Shown here: positions 42,648 to 51,811 of the stretch, in pieces
Layout: the number at the start of each line of letters is the position of its first letter
How positions within the stretch are numbered: position 1 is the first letter of the stretch
NCBI GenBank assembly: GCA_910585935.1
Contig: CAJUHN010000002.1
Span: 1 to 54,249 of the forward strand
Direction of reading: 5' to 3'
Length of the DNA: 54,249 nucleotides
DNA from: an uncultured Lachnospiraceae bacterium
GTDB lineage: Bacteria > Bacillota > Clostridia > Lachnospirales > Lachnospiraceae
Notes under the pieces: model-generated
Databases searched by the model: none
Told to the model about the DNA's origin: nothing
Seen by the model: only the letters and a program-made list of their open reading frames with translations
Translations under genes and position numbers: made by a program

Positions 42648-44624
42648 CTATTTCTTTTCCTCTTTTTTTTCTATATTCTTTTTCTTTTTAGAAATATTTT
42701 CCTCTTTTTTCAACATAGAAAATTCCATCACTACTGCTGACAATGGCTGTAAATCTAAAGAAAGACTATATTTTCTGTTATTACACTCTTCTTTCTCTGC
42801 AGTATATACTTTTTTCTTCGGATTTTTAAAATCTTCCCATGTGCTGTCTAATATCACCTGATATGTTCCTAGCTCTGGAACACCCACTGTATAATCTTCC
42901 CATAAAACAGGAGTAAAGTTCATAATAAATAAAAGGCATTTCTTTTCACTTTTATCTTTTCTAATAAAACTAAATGTACTCCTCTCTCCATCTTCACAAT
43001 TAATCCATTCAAAACCTTCCCAGCTATCATCTAACTCTGACATAGCAGGATGTTCCGTATATAGATGCAGTAATTCCTTGACATATTGATGTAGGTTCTG
43101 ATGAGGTTTTTCTTCTAACAAATACCAATCTAATGACCTCTCCTCACTCCATTCTCTTATCTGTCCAAACTCCTGTCCCATAAATAATAATTTCTTCCCG
43201 GGATGTCCGAACATAAAACTATATGCGGTCTTCAAATTTTCAAATTTCTGTTCAAATGTTCCTGGCATTTTTTCTAACATAGAGCACTTCAAATGCACTA
43301 CCTCATCATGAGAAATCACTAAAATAAAATTTTCTGAAAAGGCATATGTCATTCCAAATGTCATCTTTTGATGATTATATTTTTTAAAGTAAGGGTCGAT
43401 CTTTACATACTCTAGGAAATCATTCATCCATCCCATATTCCATTTATATGTAAACCCAAGACCTCCTTCTTCTGGTTCATGTGTCACTAGCGGCCATGCT
43501 GTCGATTCCTCTGCGATCATAATCGCGCCTTTTGCCCGCTGTTCCATAATAGAATTCAGATGTTTAAAAAATTCAATCGCTTCTAAATTTTCGTGTCCGC
43601 CATATTTATTAGGTACCCAATTTCCGGGGGTTTTTCCATAATCTAAATATAACATAGATGCTACGGCATCTACCCTAAGACCATCTACATGAAATTCATT
43701 TACCCAAAACAATGCATTAGCAATTAAAAAATCAGAAACTTCATTTTTGGCATAATCAAAAATCTTTGTTCCCCAATCAGGATGTTCTCCCTTTCTAGAA
43801 TCAGCATATTCATATACACAAGAACCATCAAAATTTGCTAACCCATATTCATCTCTCGGAAAATGGGCAGGCACCCAATCCAAGATAACGCCTATTCCAA
43901 GTTTATGCATATAATCCACAAAATACATGAAATCTTTGGCTGTTCCATAACGTGAAGTAGGAGAATAATAGCCTGTAACTTGATAACCCCAAGAACCATC
44001 AAAAGGATGTTCCGCTATTCCCATCAATTCTACATGAGTATAGCCCATTTCCTTCACATAAGCTCCCAATTCCTCCGCAATAGCCCGATAATTATAAAAG
44101 CCGCATCTCTTCTCATCATTTGTCTTTTTCCAAGAACCCAAATGCACTTCGTAAATTGCCATCGGTTTCTTTTTATTATCCTCTTCTTTTCTCTGCTCCA
44201 TCCACTCTGTATCTTCCCAATCATATCCTTCTATATTTGTCACAATAGAAGCAGATGCTGGACGGAATTCAGACGCATTGGCAAATGGATCTGCTTTCAA
44301 CCAAGTTTCTCCATTCATAGAAGTAACTGCAAATTTATAAAGTTCTCCTTCTGAGAGTTCAGGAACAAATAATTCAAAAATCCCAGAATCAGCTAATTTA
44401 TTCATATTATGGTTATAACCCATCCAACCATTAAAATTCCCTACTACACTCACATTTTTTGCCTTTGGAGCCCAAACTGCAAAATAAACCCCTTTCACTC
44501 CATTTAGCTCCATCACATGTGCCCCTAATTTTTTATATACCTCATAATGTGTTCCTTCTCCAAACAAATAACGATCTACTTCTGTAATAATTCCTGTTTC
44601 TTTTACATTATTCATATCCTTCAC
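42648..44624 (-). CDS. glgB: 1,4-alpha-glucan branching enzyme
   Basis: A 658-residue GH13 enzyme. A CBM48 domain ('AVWAPKAKNVSVVGNFNGWMGY') precedes the barrel, which has 'VELMGIAEHPFDGSWGYQVTGYY', 'DWVPAHFP', the nucleophile Asp in 'DGLRVDAVASMLYLDYG', the acid Glu in 'IMIAEESTAWP' and 'ISHDEV'. A C-terminal beta domain ends in a Lys/Glu-rich tail. It forms alpha-1,6 branches in glycogen. No other glg genes are in the window, but the GH13 amylase is next to it. The start is GTG at 44624 or ATG at 44615. Confidence 0.95.
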   Translation of the reverse strand: MKDMNNVKETGIITEVDRYLFGEGTHYEVYKKLGAHVMELNGVKGVYFAVWAPKAKNVSVVGNFNGWMGYNHNMNKLADSGIFELFVPELSEGELYKFAVTSMNGETWLKADPFANASEFRPASASIVTNIEGYDWEDTEWMEQRKEEDNKKKPMAIYEVHLGSWKKTNDEKRCGFYNYRAIAEELGAYVKEMGYTHVELMGIAEHPFDGSWGYQVTGYYSPTSRYGTAKDFMYFVDYMHKLGIGVILDWVPAHFPRDEYGLANFDGSCVYEYADSRKGEHPDWGTKIFDYAKNEVSDFLIANALFWVNEFHVDGLRVDAVASMLYLDYGKTPGNWVPNKYGGHENLEAIEFFKHLNSIMEQRAKGAIMIAEESTAWPLVTHEPEEGGLGFTYKWNMGWMNDFLEYVKIDPYFKKYNHQKMTFGMTYAFSENFILVISHDEVVHLKCSMLEKMPGTFEQKFENLKTAYSFMFGHPGKKLLFMGQEFGQIREWSEERSLDWYLLEEKPHQNLHQYVKELLHLYTEHPAMSELDDSWEGFEWINCEDGERSTFSFIRKDKSEKKCLLFIMNFTPVLWEDYTVGVPELGTYQVILDSTWEDFKNPKKKVYTAEKEECNNRKYSLSLDLQPLSAVVMEFSMLKKEENISKKKKNIEKKEEKK

Positions 44625-44673
44625 TTTATCTTCATCCTTTTCTATTTTTGGCTTGTTTCTTACACATATTTTC

Positions 44674-46035
44674 TCAATAGCAAATCTTAATTATCTTTCC
44701 GCTATTCTCTTCTAGTTCTAAATTTATCCCTCCATCTGCTTCTAGTTTTACCTCCTTCTGTGAAAATAATTCCACTGCTTTTGTATTTTCTGTTATATTC
44801 CCTATATTTGGTATCCTAATTGCCGCCTTCTTATCATCATTATTCACAGCTACTATAACTGCAGAATTTTCTGCTGCTCTAGCAAATGCATACTGTCTGT
44901 TTGTCAAAACTAATTCTCTATATTTTCCATAAGATAATTCTTCATTTTCTTTATGAATTTTCCCCAATTCTCTAACAAAATTCATAAATGGACTCTCTAT
45001 TTGACATTGTTTTTCAATATCAATCGCTGGACGTAGTGGTTCATCTCTTCCATTTTCCTTTTTCCCTTCTATCGCCCATTCACTTCCATAATAAACAGAA
45101 GGCGTTCCAGGAAGAGTATATAACAAAATATAAACAGGATACAGATGTTCCTTTACCTTTAACTTGCTCGCTATTCTTTCTACATCATGATTGTCCACAA
45201 AAGTATATAACTTTCTGCCTTTACAGATACCACCATTTCCATCAAACAGACGCCGTATGGTATGCGCGATTTCAAAATAATTATGGTCATTGTGTCCAGA
45301 ATACAGCCCCTTATGAAGTTCATAATTTGTCACAGAATGTAACATTTCATCATTTGCCCAGCGAGAATAATCTCCATGAATCACCTCACCCATGAGCCAG
45401 AAATCCTCTTTTATCTGTGATGTCATTCTTCTCATTCCCTTCATAAATTCAAAGTCCAGACAATCTGCACAATCTAACCGGATGCCATCAATATTAAATT
45501 CTTGTATCCAGAAACGAATCACATCATATAAATATTCCTTCACCTGATTATTCCATAAGTTCAAATTAACCAATTCAAAACAATTTCTCCACGCTTCATA
45601 CCCAAAACCATCATTATAATGAGTATTCCCCCAGAAATTGATACCTTTATACCAATCCTTATAAGGTGAATTCTCTCTATTCTTTTTAATATCCTCAAAT
45701 GCAAAAAATTCTCTTCCTGTATGATTAAATACACCATCTACTACCACATGAATTCCTGCTTTATGACATTCTTCCACAAACCCTTTAAAATCTTCATTAT
45801 CTCCTAGCCTTCTATCCACTGTTTTATAATCTTTTGTATCATATCCATGTGTGGAAGATTCAAATAATGGTCCAATATAAACTGCTGTAAATCCTAAATC
45901 TATCAGATGAGGAATCCACTTTTTAATTTCCTCAAAACGATGCACTACTATTTCTTCTTCATTTTTTAAAGGCGCATTTGCCAGTCCCAGCGGATACATA
46001 TGATAAAAAACCGCTTCTTCATACCATTTACTCAT
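44674..46035 (-). CDS. GH13 alpha-amylase-family glycosidase
   Basis: A 453-residue intracellular enzyme without signal peptide. Conserved regions: 'VVVDGVFNHTG' (I), 'DGIRLDCAD' with the nucleophile Asp (II), 'WLMGEVIHGD' with the acid Glu (III) and 'TFVDNHDVERI' (IV). The short length and 'GSEWAIEGKKENGRDEPLRP' point to the cyclomaltodextrinase/neopullulanase or maltodextrin-degrading group. With glgB directly downstream it probably handles glycogen or maltodextrins. I start at 46035, where GGAGG is eight bases upstream; the first ATG at 46050 lies inside that site. Confidence 0.9.
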   Translation of the reverse strand: MSKWYEEAVFYHMYPLGLANAPLKNEEEIVVHRFEEIKKWIPHLIDLGFTAVYIGPLFESSTHGYDTKDYKTVDRRLGDNEDFKGFVEECHKAGIHVVVDGVFNHTGREFFAFEDIKKNRENSPYKDWYKGINFWGNTHYNDGFGYEAWRNCFELVNLNLWNNQVKEYLYDVIRFWIQEFNIDGIRLDCADCLDFEFMKGMRRMTSQIKEDFWLMGEVIHGDYSRWANDEMLHSVTNYELHKGLYSGHNDHNYFEIAHTIRRLFDGNGGICKGRKLYTFVDNHDVERIASKLKVKEHLYPVYILLYTLPGTPSVYYGSEWAIEGKKENGRDEPLRPAIDIEKQCQIESPFMNFVRELGKIHKENEELSYGKYRELVLTNRQYAFARAAENSAVIVAVNNDDKKAAIRIPNIGNITENTKAVELFSQKEVKLEADGGINLELEENSGKIIKICY

Positions 46036-46127
46036 ATCGTCAGCCTCCATTTTTCTAATATAAGATCAAAAATTTAACAAATTACTATAAGAAATCTTCA
46101 CTTTTATAAGTGATAGATAATTGCCTT

Positions 46128-46712
46128 TTAAGAATAGATCCCATGTAAAAATTGATGAACAATCGCATATGCAGTAGCATCATTTCTGATTGTTTGCATC
46201 TCTATCCCTTTTTCACTTTGTACCATCATAAAACAATGTAATGTTCCCAAAAATCCTGCTGCAAATTGTTCCTGTCTTCCATTCATATTCCCAAGACTTC
46301 CTGCTGCCTGTTCAAAAACTTTAGTTACTAAATAATATTGTTCCTTTATTAAGGGTATAATTGTAAGATAAGCTTCATTTTCCCGTGGAGAATACATTAA
46401 AGAAAGCATAAAAAAATAAAATTCCTCCTCTTTTACTCCAAAATCAATATAAGCTCTAGCCAAATGAAGTAATTTCCCCTGAACATCTCCCACTTCCATT
46501 CCAGAAACTGCCTCTTTAATATCCTGTAATAAAATCGATCCTTTTTTTTCAATTAAACTTTTTAACAGACCGTTTTTACTTTTAAAATAATAATATAAGG
46601 TAGGCTTTGTAACACCTGATACCTCCGCTATTTCCTGTACTCCTACTGTATCATACCCACGTTTGAAAAATAAATGCAATGCACATTCTAGTATATTTTC
46701 CTTATTATCCAT
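46128..46712 (-). CDS. TetR/AcrR-family regulator
   Basis: A 194-residue regulator. 'ILECALHLFFKRGYDTVGVQEIAEVSGVTKPTLYYYFKSKNGLL' (residues 6-49) is the TetR DNA-binding domain; the C-terminal ligand domain is unassigned. It probably represses itself through the palindrome in its promoter (46739-46752), and may control the amylase/glgB genes just downstream, since the gap of 93 bases shows no terminator. The ligand is unknown. Confidence 0.9.
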   Translation of the reverse strand: MDNKENILECALHLFFKRGYDTVGVQEIAEVSGVTKPTLYYYFKSKNGLLKSLIEKKGSILLQDIKEAVSGMEVGDVQGKLLHLARAYIDFGVKEEEFYFFMLSLMYSPRENEAYLTIIPLIKEQYYLVTKVFEQAAGSLGNMNGRQEQFAAGFLGTLHCFMMVQSEKGIEMQTIRNDATAYAIVHQFLHGIYS

Positions 46713-46735
46713 ACCATTTTCCCTTTCTTTTTCTT

Positions 46736-46764
46736 ATTATACCAATCGGTATATAATATGTCAA
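46736..46764 (-). promoter_or_regulatory. Consensus promoter with TetR-type operator
   Basis: TTGACA (46764-46759), 17 bases and TATAAT (46741-46736) are both perfect consensus boxes on the minus strand. The palindrome ATACC-GATT-GGTAT (46752-46739) overlaps the spacer and -10 box, so a bound regulator would block RNA polymerase. Confidence 0.88.
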
Positions 46765-46870
46765 CGGAAAATTGGTTCTTTTCCAAATTCTTGATCCTAT
46801 ATTTTTTATTTCTTCTTTAAGGTATCAGAAAGTTAAAGGTTTTTACAAGAGGTTCACATAGATTCGTATA

Positions 46871-47029
46871 GGTTCGCACAGGTAGGCAGGTATTCCAACG
46901 AAACCGCGCTCTCGCTCCGTTCCAGACGTAACGGTACTAAATTCGCAGCCCCGCTCATTGCGGAACTGCTCATTAAGTACCAACGTCTTCCAAGGGGTTT
47001 CTTTTGGAATACCTGCCTACCTGTGCTAG
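46871..47029 (-). repeat. Structured intergenic element, copy 8 (-)
   Basis: Outer arms CACAGGTAGGCAGGTATTCC and GGAATACCTGCCTACCTGTG are perfectly complementary. Inner stem GAAACC/GGTTTC, loop GAGA, apical hairpin GCAGTTCCGC/GCGGGGCTGC. Confidence 0.9.
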
Positions 47030-47184
47030 TTTATAGACCATTCTGCAAAAAAACTATATTTCTTATGAAAATAAAAAGACATTATTCTCTAAAAATTATT
47101 CTTTTTCTTTTTATTGATACTTACCTTTTTTTATTCTATTGCTACTGTAAAATTCGCTTTTCACAAATTAGAATAGCCTATAAA

Positions 47185-47339
47185 CTAGCGGAGGCAAAGA
47201 AGTATTCCAAAAGAAGCCCCTTGGAAGACGTTGGCACTTAATGAGCAGTCCTGCAAGGGGCTGCGAATTTAGTGTCCATTACGTCTGGAACGGAGCGAAA
47301 GCGCGGCTTCGTTGGAATACTTCTTTGCCGGAGCGAACC
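47185..47339 (+). repeat. Structured intergenic element, copy 9 (+)
   Basis: Outer arms GGCAAAGAAGTATTCC and GGAATACTTCTTTGCC pair perfectly. Inner stem GAAGCC/GGCTTC, loop GAAA. GGCACT pairs with AGTGTC. It is 155 bases from copy 8, in divergent orientation. The upstream 60 bases recur at 28418-28480. Confidence 0.9.
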
Positions 47340-47412
47340 TTGGTTTTATTTGATTTCATAAGAAATTTATTAAAATACAGATAAAATCTAAACAATTAAA
47401 TATATAATTAAA

Positions 47413-47469
47413 AAAAGGGAGTTGTTGCAAAAGTAGATAAATAATCTACTAGAACAACAACTCCCTTTT
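47413..47469 (-). terminator. Terminator of the aconitase gene
   Basis: AAAAGGGAGTTGTTG (47413-47427) pairs perfectly with CAACAACTCCCTTTT (47455-47469). The loop can form a further AGTAGAT/ATCTACT hairpin. A T run follows on the minus strand. It lies 22 bases after the aconitase stop. The rest of 46765-47491 is element copies 8 and 9. Confidence 0.85.
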
Positions 47470-47491
47470 CTAATTACTTACTAAATAACAC

Positions 47492-49798
47492 CTATTTTTC
47501 TTTTCTATTATAATTAATCAGACAACCCTTCAAAATAATCTCTCTTTCTTCGTCAGTGAGTTCTCCTAATTGAAGTTCAAATTCTTCCAATGTATCTTTT
47601 ACTACATAAGCCTTTATCTCTTTTTGTTTTTCTCGAATAGCTGTGACGATTCCTGGGATAAAGATACAATCTCCTCTTTCAAATGGCAATTCCTTTTCTG
47701 GAAAAATAAATGGAAGCATACCCCAATTAATTAAATTAGAACGATATCTCTTTGTTGCATATACATGAGCAATATTGGCAAGACCACCAAGTACTCTCTG
47801 ACAAGAAGCCGCCTGTTCTCTCGCTGATCCATCTCCGGGTTTCACGGCATAGATAACACTTCCAATCTCTGTTGCTCTAGCCTTTAAGTCAGGATATGCT
47901 TTTTTAATTGTTCGGAATGCATTTCCAATTACTTCATTTTTTCTCATCGGGCATGCGCCTGTCACACGAACTTCTTCTGCTAACCTCACTTCTTTTGCTC
48001 TCGCTACATAGCCCGGATCTTTTCTGCTGAGAGTAAATTCTGCCAAACCTAATGGATTAGAACGATAAGAAGAAGTTTCTCCTGAAGGGATTAATTCATC
48101 TGTAGTGGTAACAGGATCGTGAATAACAGAAACCACTTCTAATAAAATATCTTCTGTAAGAGGTGACATTTGTGGCCAATCCACAATCCCCGGTCCAAAC
48201 TTAACTTCTACAGAAGGGTCAGGTTTTCCAACACCATTATAAACACGATTTTCATAAATACTCTTATCAAAGAAATATTTCGGTTTACTATAATTTACAT
48301 CTATATCAGTAGCGGCTGTTAAATACCCTTTATTCGCTGCTGTAGCCGCAATAGATCTCGCATCCATTAAAGCTACAGACGCGATTTGACCATTTGTTAT
48401 CTTAGAGCCTTCTCTATTTGGAAAATTTCTGGTAGAATGACGAATACTCAGTCCTTTATTCGCAGGCACATCTCCTGCTCCAAAGCAAGGTCCACAAAAA
48501 GCAGTTCTCACAGTAGCACCTGTTGCCATTAAATCTGCAATTCTGCCATTTTTCACTAATTCCATGAAAATAGGCTGACTGGCAGGATAAATGCTCAAGG
48601 AAAACTCGTCCGCTCCAATACTCTTTCCCTGCAAAATATCAGACGCATCACAAATATTCTCATATCCGCCCCCGGCACATCCAGCGATAACCCCTTGTTC
48701 TACATATAATTTTCCATCACGTACTTTATCCTTTAATGTAAACCTTACATGATTATTATTCAAACTCACTAATGCTCTTTTTTCCACATCATCTAAAATA
48801 TCCATTAAATTCGCATTTAGTTCCTCAATCGTATAAGTATTGCTCGGATGAAATGGCATCGCAATCATTGGCTTAATCTTATCTAATTCTACATAGATCA
48901 TTCCAGAATAATAACAGATTTCTCCCGGTTCTAATTTTAAATACTCCTCTTTTCTTCCATGTAATTCATAATAATCTTTTACTTTTTCATCTGTTCTCCA
49001 AATAGAAGATAAACAAGTAGTTTCTGTAGTCATAACATCGATTCCGATTCGGTAATCTACACTCAGATTTTCTATACCCTCTCCTATAAATTCCATCACC
49101 TTATTATTCACATATCCATTTGCAAAGACTTCTCCTATAATTGCTAATGCGATATCTTGTGGTCCTACTCCCTTTTGTGGTGTTCCTGTCAGATAAACCC
49201 CTACTACTTCTGGCATATTGATATCATAAGTCTGTTCCAATAACTGTTTTACAATCTCTGGACCACCTTCTCCAATCGCCATTGTTCCAAGAGCACCATA
49301 GCGAGTATGACTATCTGAACCCAAAATCATTTTTCCGCCTCCTGAAAGCATTTCTCTGGCGTACTGATGAATCACAGCTTGATGCGGTGGCACATATACT
49401 CCGCCATATTTTTTAGCACAGGAAAGTCCAAACATATGATCATCTTCATTAATCGTACCTCCTACTGCACATAGACTGTTATGGCAATTCGTCAACACAT
49501 AGGGAACAGGAAACTTTTCCAATCCACTAGCTCTTGCCGTCTGAATAATTCCAACAAAAGTAATATCATGAGAAGTCAATCTATCAAACTTTATTTTTAG
49601 CTTTTCCATATTTTCAGAGGTATTATGTTGTTCCAAAATCCGATATGCCATTGTATTTTTAATAGCTTCTTCCTTTGAAATAAACTTTTCCCCCAACTCC
49701 TGCTTTAAAATAGCCTCTGTTTCCTTTAGTTCTTCTGTTTCCTCTACTATTTTATTTCCATATAAAAGATATGCTCCCTCTTTCGATAATTTTATCAT
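47492..49798 (-). CDS. Aconitate hydratase family protein
   Basis: A 768-residue hydratase. 'ILGSDSHTRYGALGTMAIGEGG' and 'PYVLTNCHNSLCAVGG' belong to the aconitase active site. Iron-sulfur ligands are in 'IAGCAGGGYENI' and 'AFCGPCFGAGD' (CxxC). The C-terminal swivel domain has 'KRYRSNLINWGMLPF' with the substrate-binding Ser/Arg. It belongs to a clostridial-type aconitase subgroup rather than the AcnA or AcnB of E. coli; citrate-isocitrate interconversion for glutamate synthesis is likely. GGAGG precedes the ATG. Single-gene unit with own terminator. Confidence 0.88.
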   Translation of the reverse strand: MIKLSKEGAYLLYGNKIVEETEELKETEAILKQELGEKFISKEEAIKNTMAYRILEQHNTSENMEKLKIKFDRLTSHDITFVGIIQTARASGLEKFPVPYVLTNCHNSLCAVGGTINEDDHMFGLSCAKKYGGVYVPPHQAVIHQYAREMLSGGGKMILGSDSHTRYGALGTMAIGEGGPEIVKQLLEQTYDINMPEVVGVYLTGTPQKGVGPQDIALAIIGEVFANGYVNNKVMEFIGEGIENLSVDYRIGIDVMTTETTCLSSIWRTDEKVKDYYELHGRKEEYLKLEPGEICYYSGMIYVELDKIKPMIAMPFHPSNTYTIEELNANLMDILDDVEKRALVSLNNNHVRFTLKDKVRDGKLYVEQGVIAGCAGGGYENICDASDILQGKSIGADEFSLSIYPASQPIFMELVKNGRIADLMATGATVRTAFCGPCFGAGDVPANKGLSIRHSTRNFPNREGSKITNGQIASVALMDARSIAATAANKGYLTAATDIDVNYSKPKYFFDKSIYENRVYNGVGKPDPSVEVKFGPGIVDWPQMSPLTEDILLEVVSVIHDPVTTTDELIPSGETSSYRSNPLGLAEFTLSRKDPGYVARAKEVRLAEEVRVTGACPMRKNEVIGNAFRTIKKAYPDLKARATEIGSVIYAVKPGDGSAREQAASCQRVLGGLANIAHVYATKRYRSNLINWGMLPFIFPEKELPFERGDCIFIPGIVTAIREKQKEIKAYVVKDTLEEFELQLGELTDEEREIILKGCLINYNRKEK

Positions 49799-50042
49799 TC
49801 TAAATTCATCCTCCTACGTTAATTAACTTCTTTTTATTGTTTTTAATTATAATAGTTTCGGAAATATAATGCAAGAAATTTTATTCAGAAATGCAAACAT
49901 CTATGATAAATGATTAGGGTATTGTTAATCTTTCCATTATTAACCTTAAAGCTTTATGACAATCTATATTAAATAGAATATCTTAAAATATGAACTTAAT
50001 AAAAGATATTATTAATGCCACTTAGAATGTATTTTCACCAAA

Positions 50043-50197
50043 GGTTCGCACAGGAACATATCTATTCCAACGAAGCCGCGCTTTCGCTCCGTTCCAGACG
50101 TAACGGACACTAAATTCTCGGCGCGTCACCGCACCGCTCATTAAGTGCCGACGTCTTCCAAGGGGCTTCTTTTGGAATAGATATGTTCCTATGCTAG
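50043..50197 (-). repeat. Structured intergenic element, copy 10 (-)
   Basis: Outer arms CAGGAACATATCTATTCC and GGAATAGATATGTTCCTATG pair with one mismatch near the end. Inner stem GAAGCC/GGCTTC, loop GAAA. The apical hairpin GCGGTGCG/CGCGCCG is replaced in both arms relative to other copies. GGCACT pairs with AGTGTC. Confidence 0.88.
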
Positions 50198-50304
50198 TCT
50201 GTATCATGGACAGATGAAAAAGTTTGTGAAATATGATATTAGGGTTATAATAATTTATTACAACTTTTTATTTTATTATTCCTTCTTTTAGAACAGTCAA
50301 TAAA

Positions 50305-50458
50305 CTAGCAAAAGCAAGAACCTATTCCAAAAGAAGCCCCTTGGAAGACGTTGGTACTTAATAAGCAGCTCCATAAGGAGTTGCGAATTTAGTACCATTA
50401 CGTCTGGAACGGAGCGAAAGCGCGGCTTCGTTGGAATAGGTTCTTGCTTTTGCGAACC
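50305..50458 (+). repeat. Structured intergenic element, copy 11 (+)
   Basis: Outer arms GCAAAAGCAAGAACCTATTCC and GGAATAGGTTCTTGCTTTTGC pair perfectly. Apical hairpin GCAGCTCC/GGAGTTGC; GGTACT pairs with AGTACC. It is 107 bases from copy 10, in divergent orientation. The remaining 49799-50483 shows no gene. Confidence 0.9.
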
Positions 50459-50483
50459 TTTCTTTCATTCTATTGTAATTCTT

Positions 50484-51383
50484 TTATAATCTCACAGTAT
50501 CTTTATCATTTCCTACTTCTTTAAAAGTCTGTCGAGCGCTAGAATAAGTAGCAGCTATCATCAATCCATAACCGAGTACTAATTCCTTTATCAATTCCAA
50601 TTTCACCTCTGCACTATCCTGAAGAGCTACCTCAAAAAATGCAGCAGCATTTGAAAAAGAAAAGTTTAATTCTCTCATAATAGCTATAACAATACTTAAA
50701 AATTCTGCAACAAGAACCATCACAATACAGATGACAAGAGAAACTATCACACCTTTTTTATCTTTTTTCTTTCCCAATAACTGATAACCTTTAAATGAAA
50801 AATAAAACATGAGGAAACCAGCGATACCAGCAATAATATTAAGCTGATAAATCCCTATCCAAGCTGCAACTCCTATCAATGAACCTAAAATAGCACCTAC
50901 TAATCCTAACCCAAAATTTCCTGAACTACTTTCTGATTCTTGTAATGCCTTGTTAAAACAAGTATCACAAAATATCCCCTTATTCCCTTTTATGCTTGCC
51001 GGAAAAACCATTCCTTGATTTTCACAAGTTTGACAGCAATTTTGAAATCCTAATGTCTGAAGATTCTGACTCATCTCATCTACAACATGATAAATTTTTT
51101 GACTGTCTTGTGCATTTTTCACCTTTAAGTGAATCTTCACATCCGTTCCAGCATAAGTATAAAACACAACTTCTGAAATGTTGTTTTGTAACTGTTTTAA
51201 AGCAGAATCGATTTCTTCTTTTTTGTCATAATCAGACTTTACAGAAAATAAAACAGCAATTTCTTTATTTTCTCTCTCTGATACCACAAATTCATATCCA
51301 TTCTGTCTTCCTGTAATTACCTCACGTTTCTTGTCTTCCCTAAACTGATGTTCTTTTGCAAAATTTGATAACGCAACATTCAT
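50484..51383 (-). CDS. Membrane protein with zinc-ribbon-like module
   Basis: A 299-residue protein started at the ATG at 51383, which has AGGAGGA upstream. Residues ~1-105 form a soluble domain. 'CCQTCENQG' and 'GIFCDTCFNKAL' give two Cys pairs about 25 residues apart, a probable zinc ribbon. Then come four hydrophobic segments ('FGLGLVGAILGSLIGVAAWIG', 'IIAGIAGFLMFYFSF', 'VIVSLVICIVMVLVAEFLSIV', and a C-terminal one). The architecture is common in clostridial proteins of unknown function. No partner gene is evident. Confidence 0.75.
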   Translation of the reverse strand: MNVALSNFAKEHQFREDKKREVITGRQNGYEFVVSERENKEIAVLFSVKSDYDKKEEIDSALKQLQNNISEVVFYTYAGTDVKIHLKVKNAQDSQKIYHVVDEMSQNLQTLGFQNCCQTCENQGMVFPASIKGNKGIFCDTCFNKALQESESSSGNFGLGLVGAILGSLIGVAAWIGIYQLNIIAGIAGFLMFYFSFKGYQLLGKKKDKKGVIVSLVICIVMVLVAEFLSIVIAIMRELNFSFSNAAAFFEVALQDSAEVKLELIKELVLGYGLMIAATYSSARQTFKEVGNDKDTVRL

Positions 51384-51719
51384 CTTCTTTTTCCTCCTCT
51401 GCACAATATGTATATTAGGAAATAACTGTAAAACTTGATATATACTTTTTTCTTATTTTTTACAGATATTTACTTTTTATATTATAATCCTATATAATAA
51501 AAAAATCAATCCTATATAGAAAATATGTTCGGTTTTTATCACTATTTATTCTTTTTCTCTTTAGTGTTTTCAAATGTTAAAACATGAAATACTTTATCAA
51601 AATATTAAAATAGACAATTACAGATATTAATTTATTAAATTGAATATGGAAATGACCTTCCCTTCTACTATTTAATTTTCTATAAATTTTTTTATTATAA
51701 TAGAAAATTCCAAAATTAT

Positions 51720-51748
51720 TTGAGTAGCACTATTTATTATGTTATAAT
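51720..51748 (+). promoter_or_regulatory. Promoter of the Rpn-like gene
   Basis: TTGAGT (51720-51725), 17 bases, TATAAT (51743-51748), 64 bases before the start codon. The rest of 51384-51811 is AT-rich and shows nothing else. Confidence 0.75.
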
Positions 51749-51811
51749 TATAAATAAGTAAATATCATTTTAAAGAACAGAAATTTTTCAACAAAAGAGG
51801 AGGAAAGAAGA

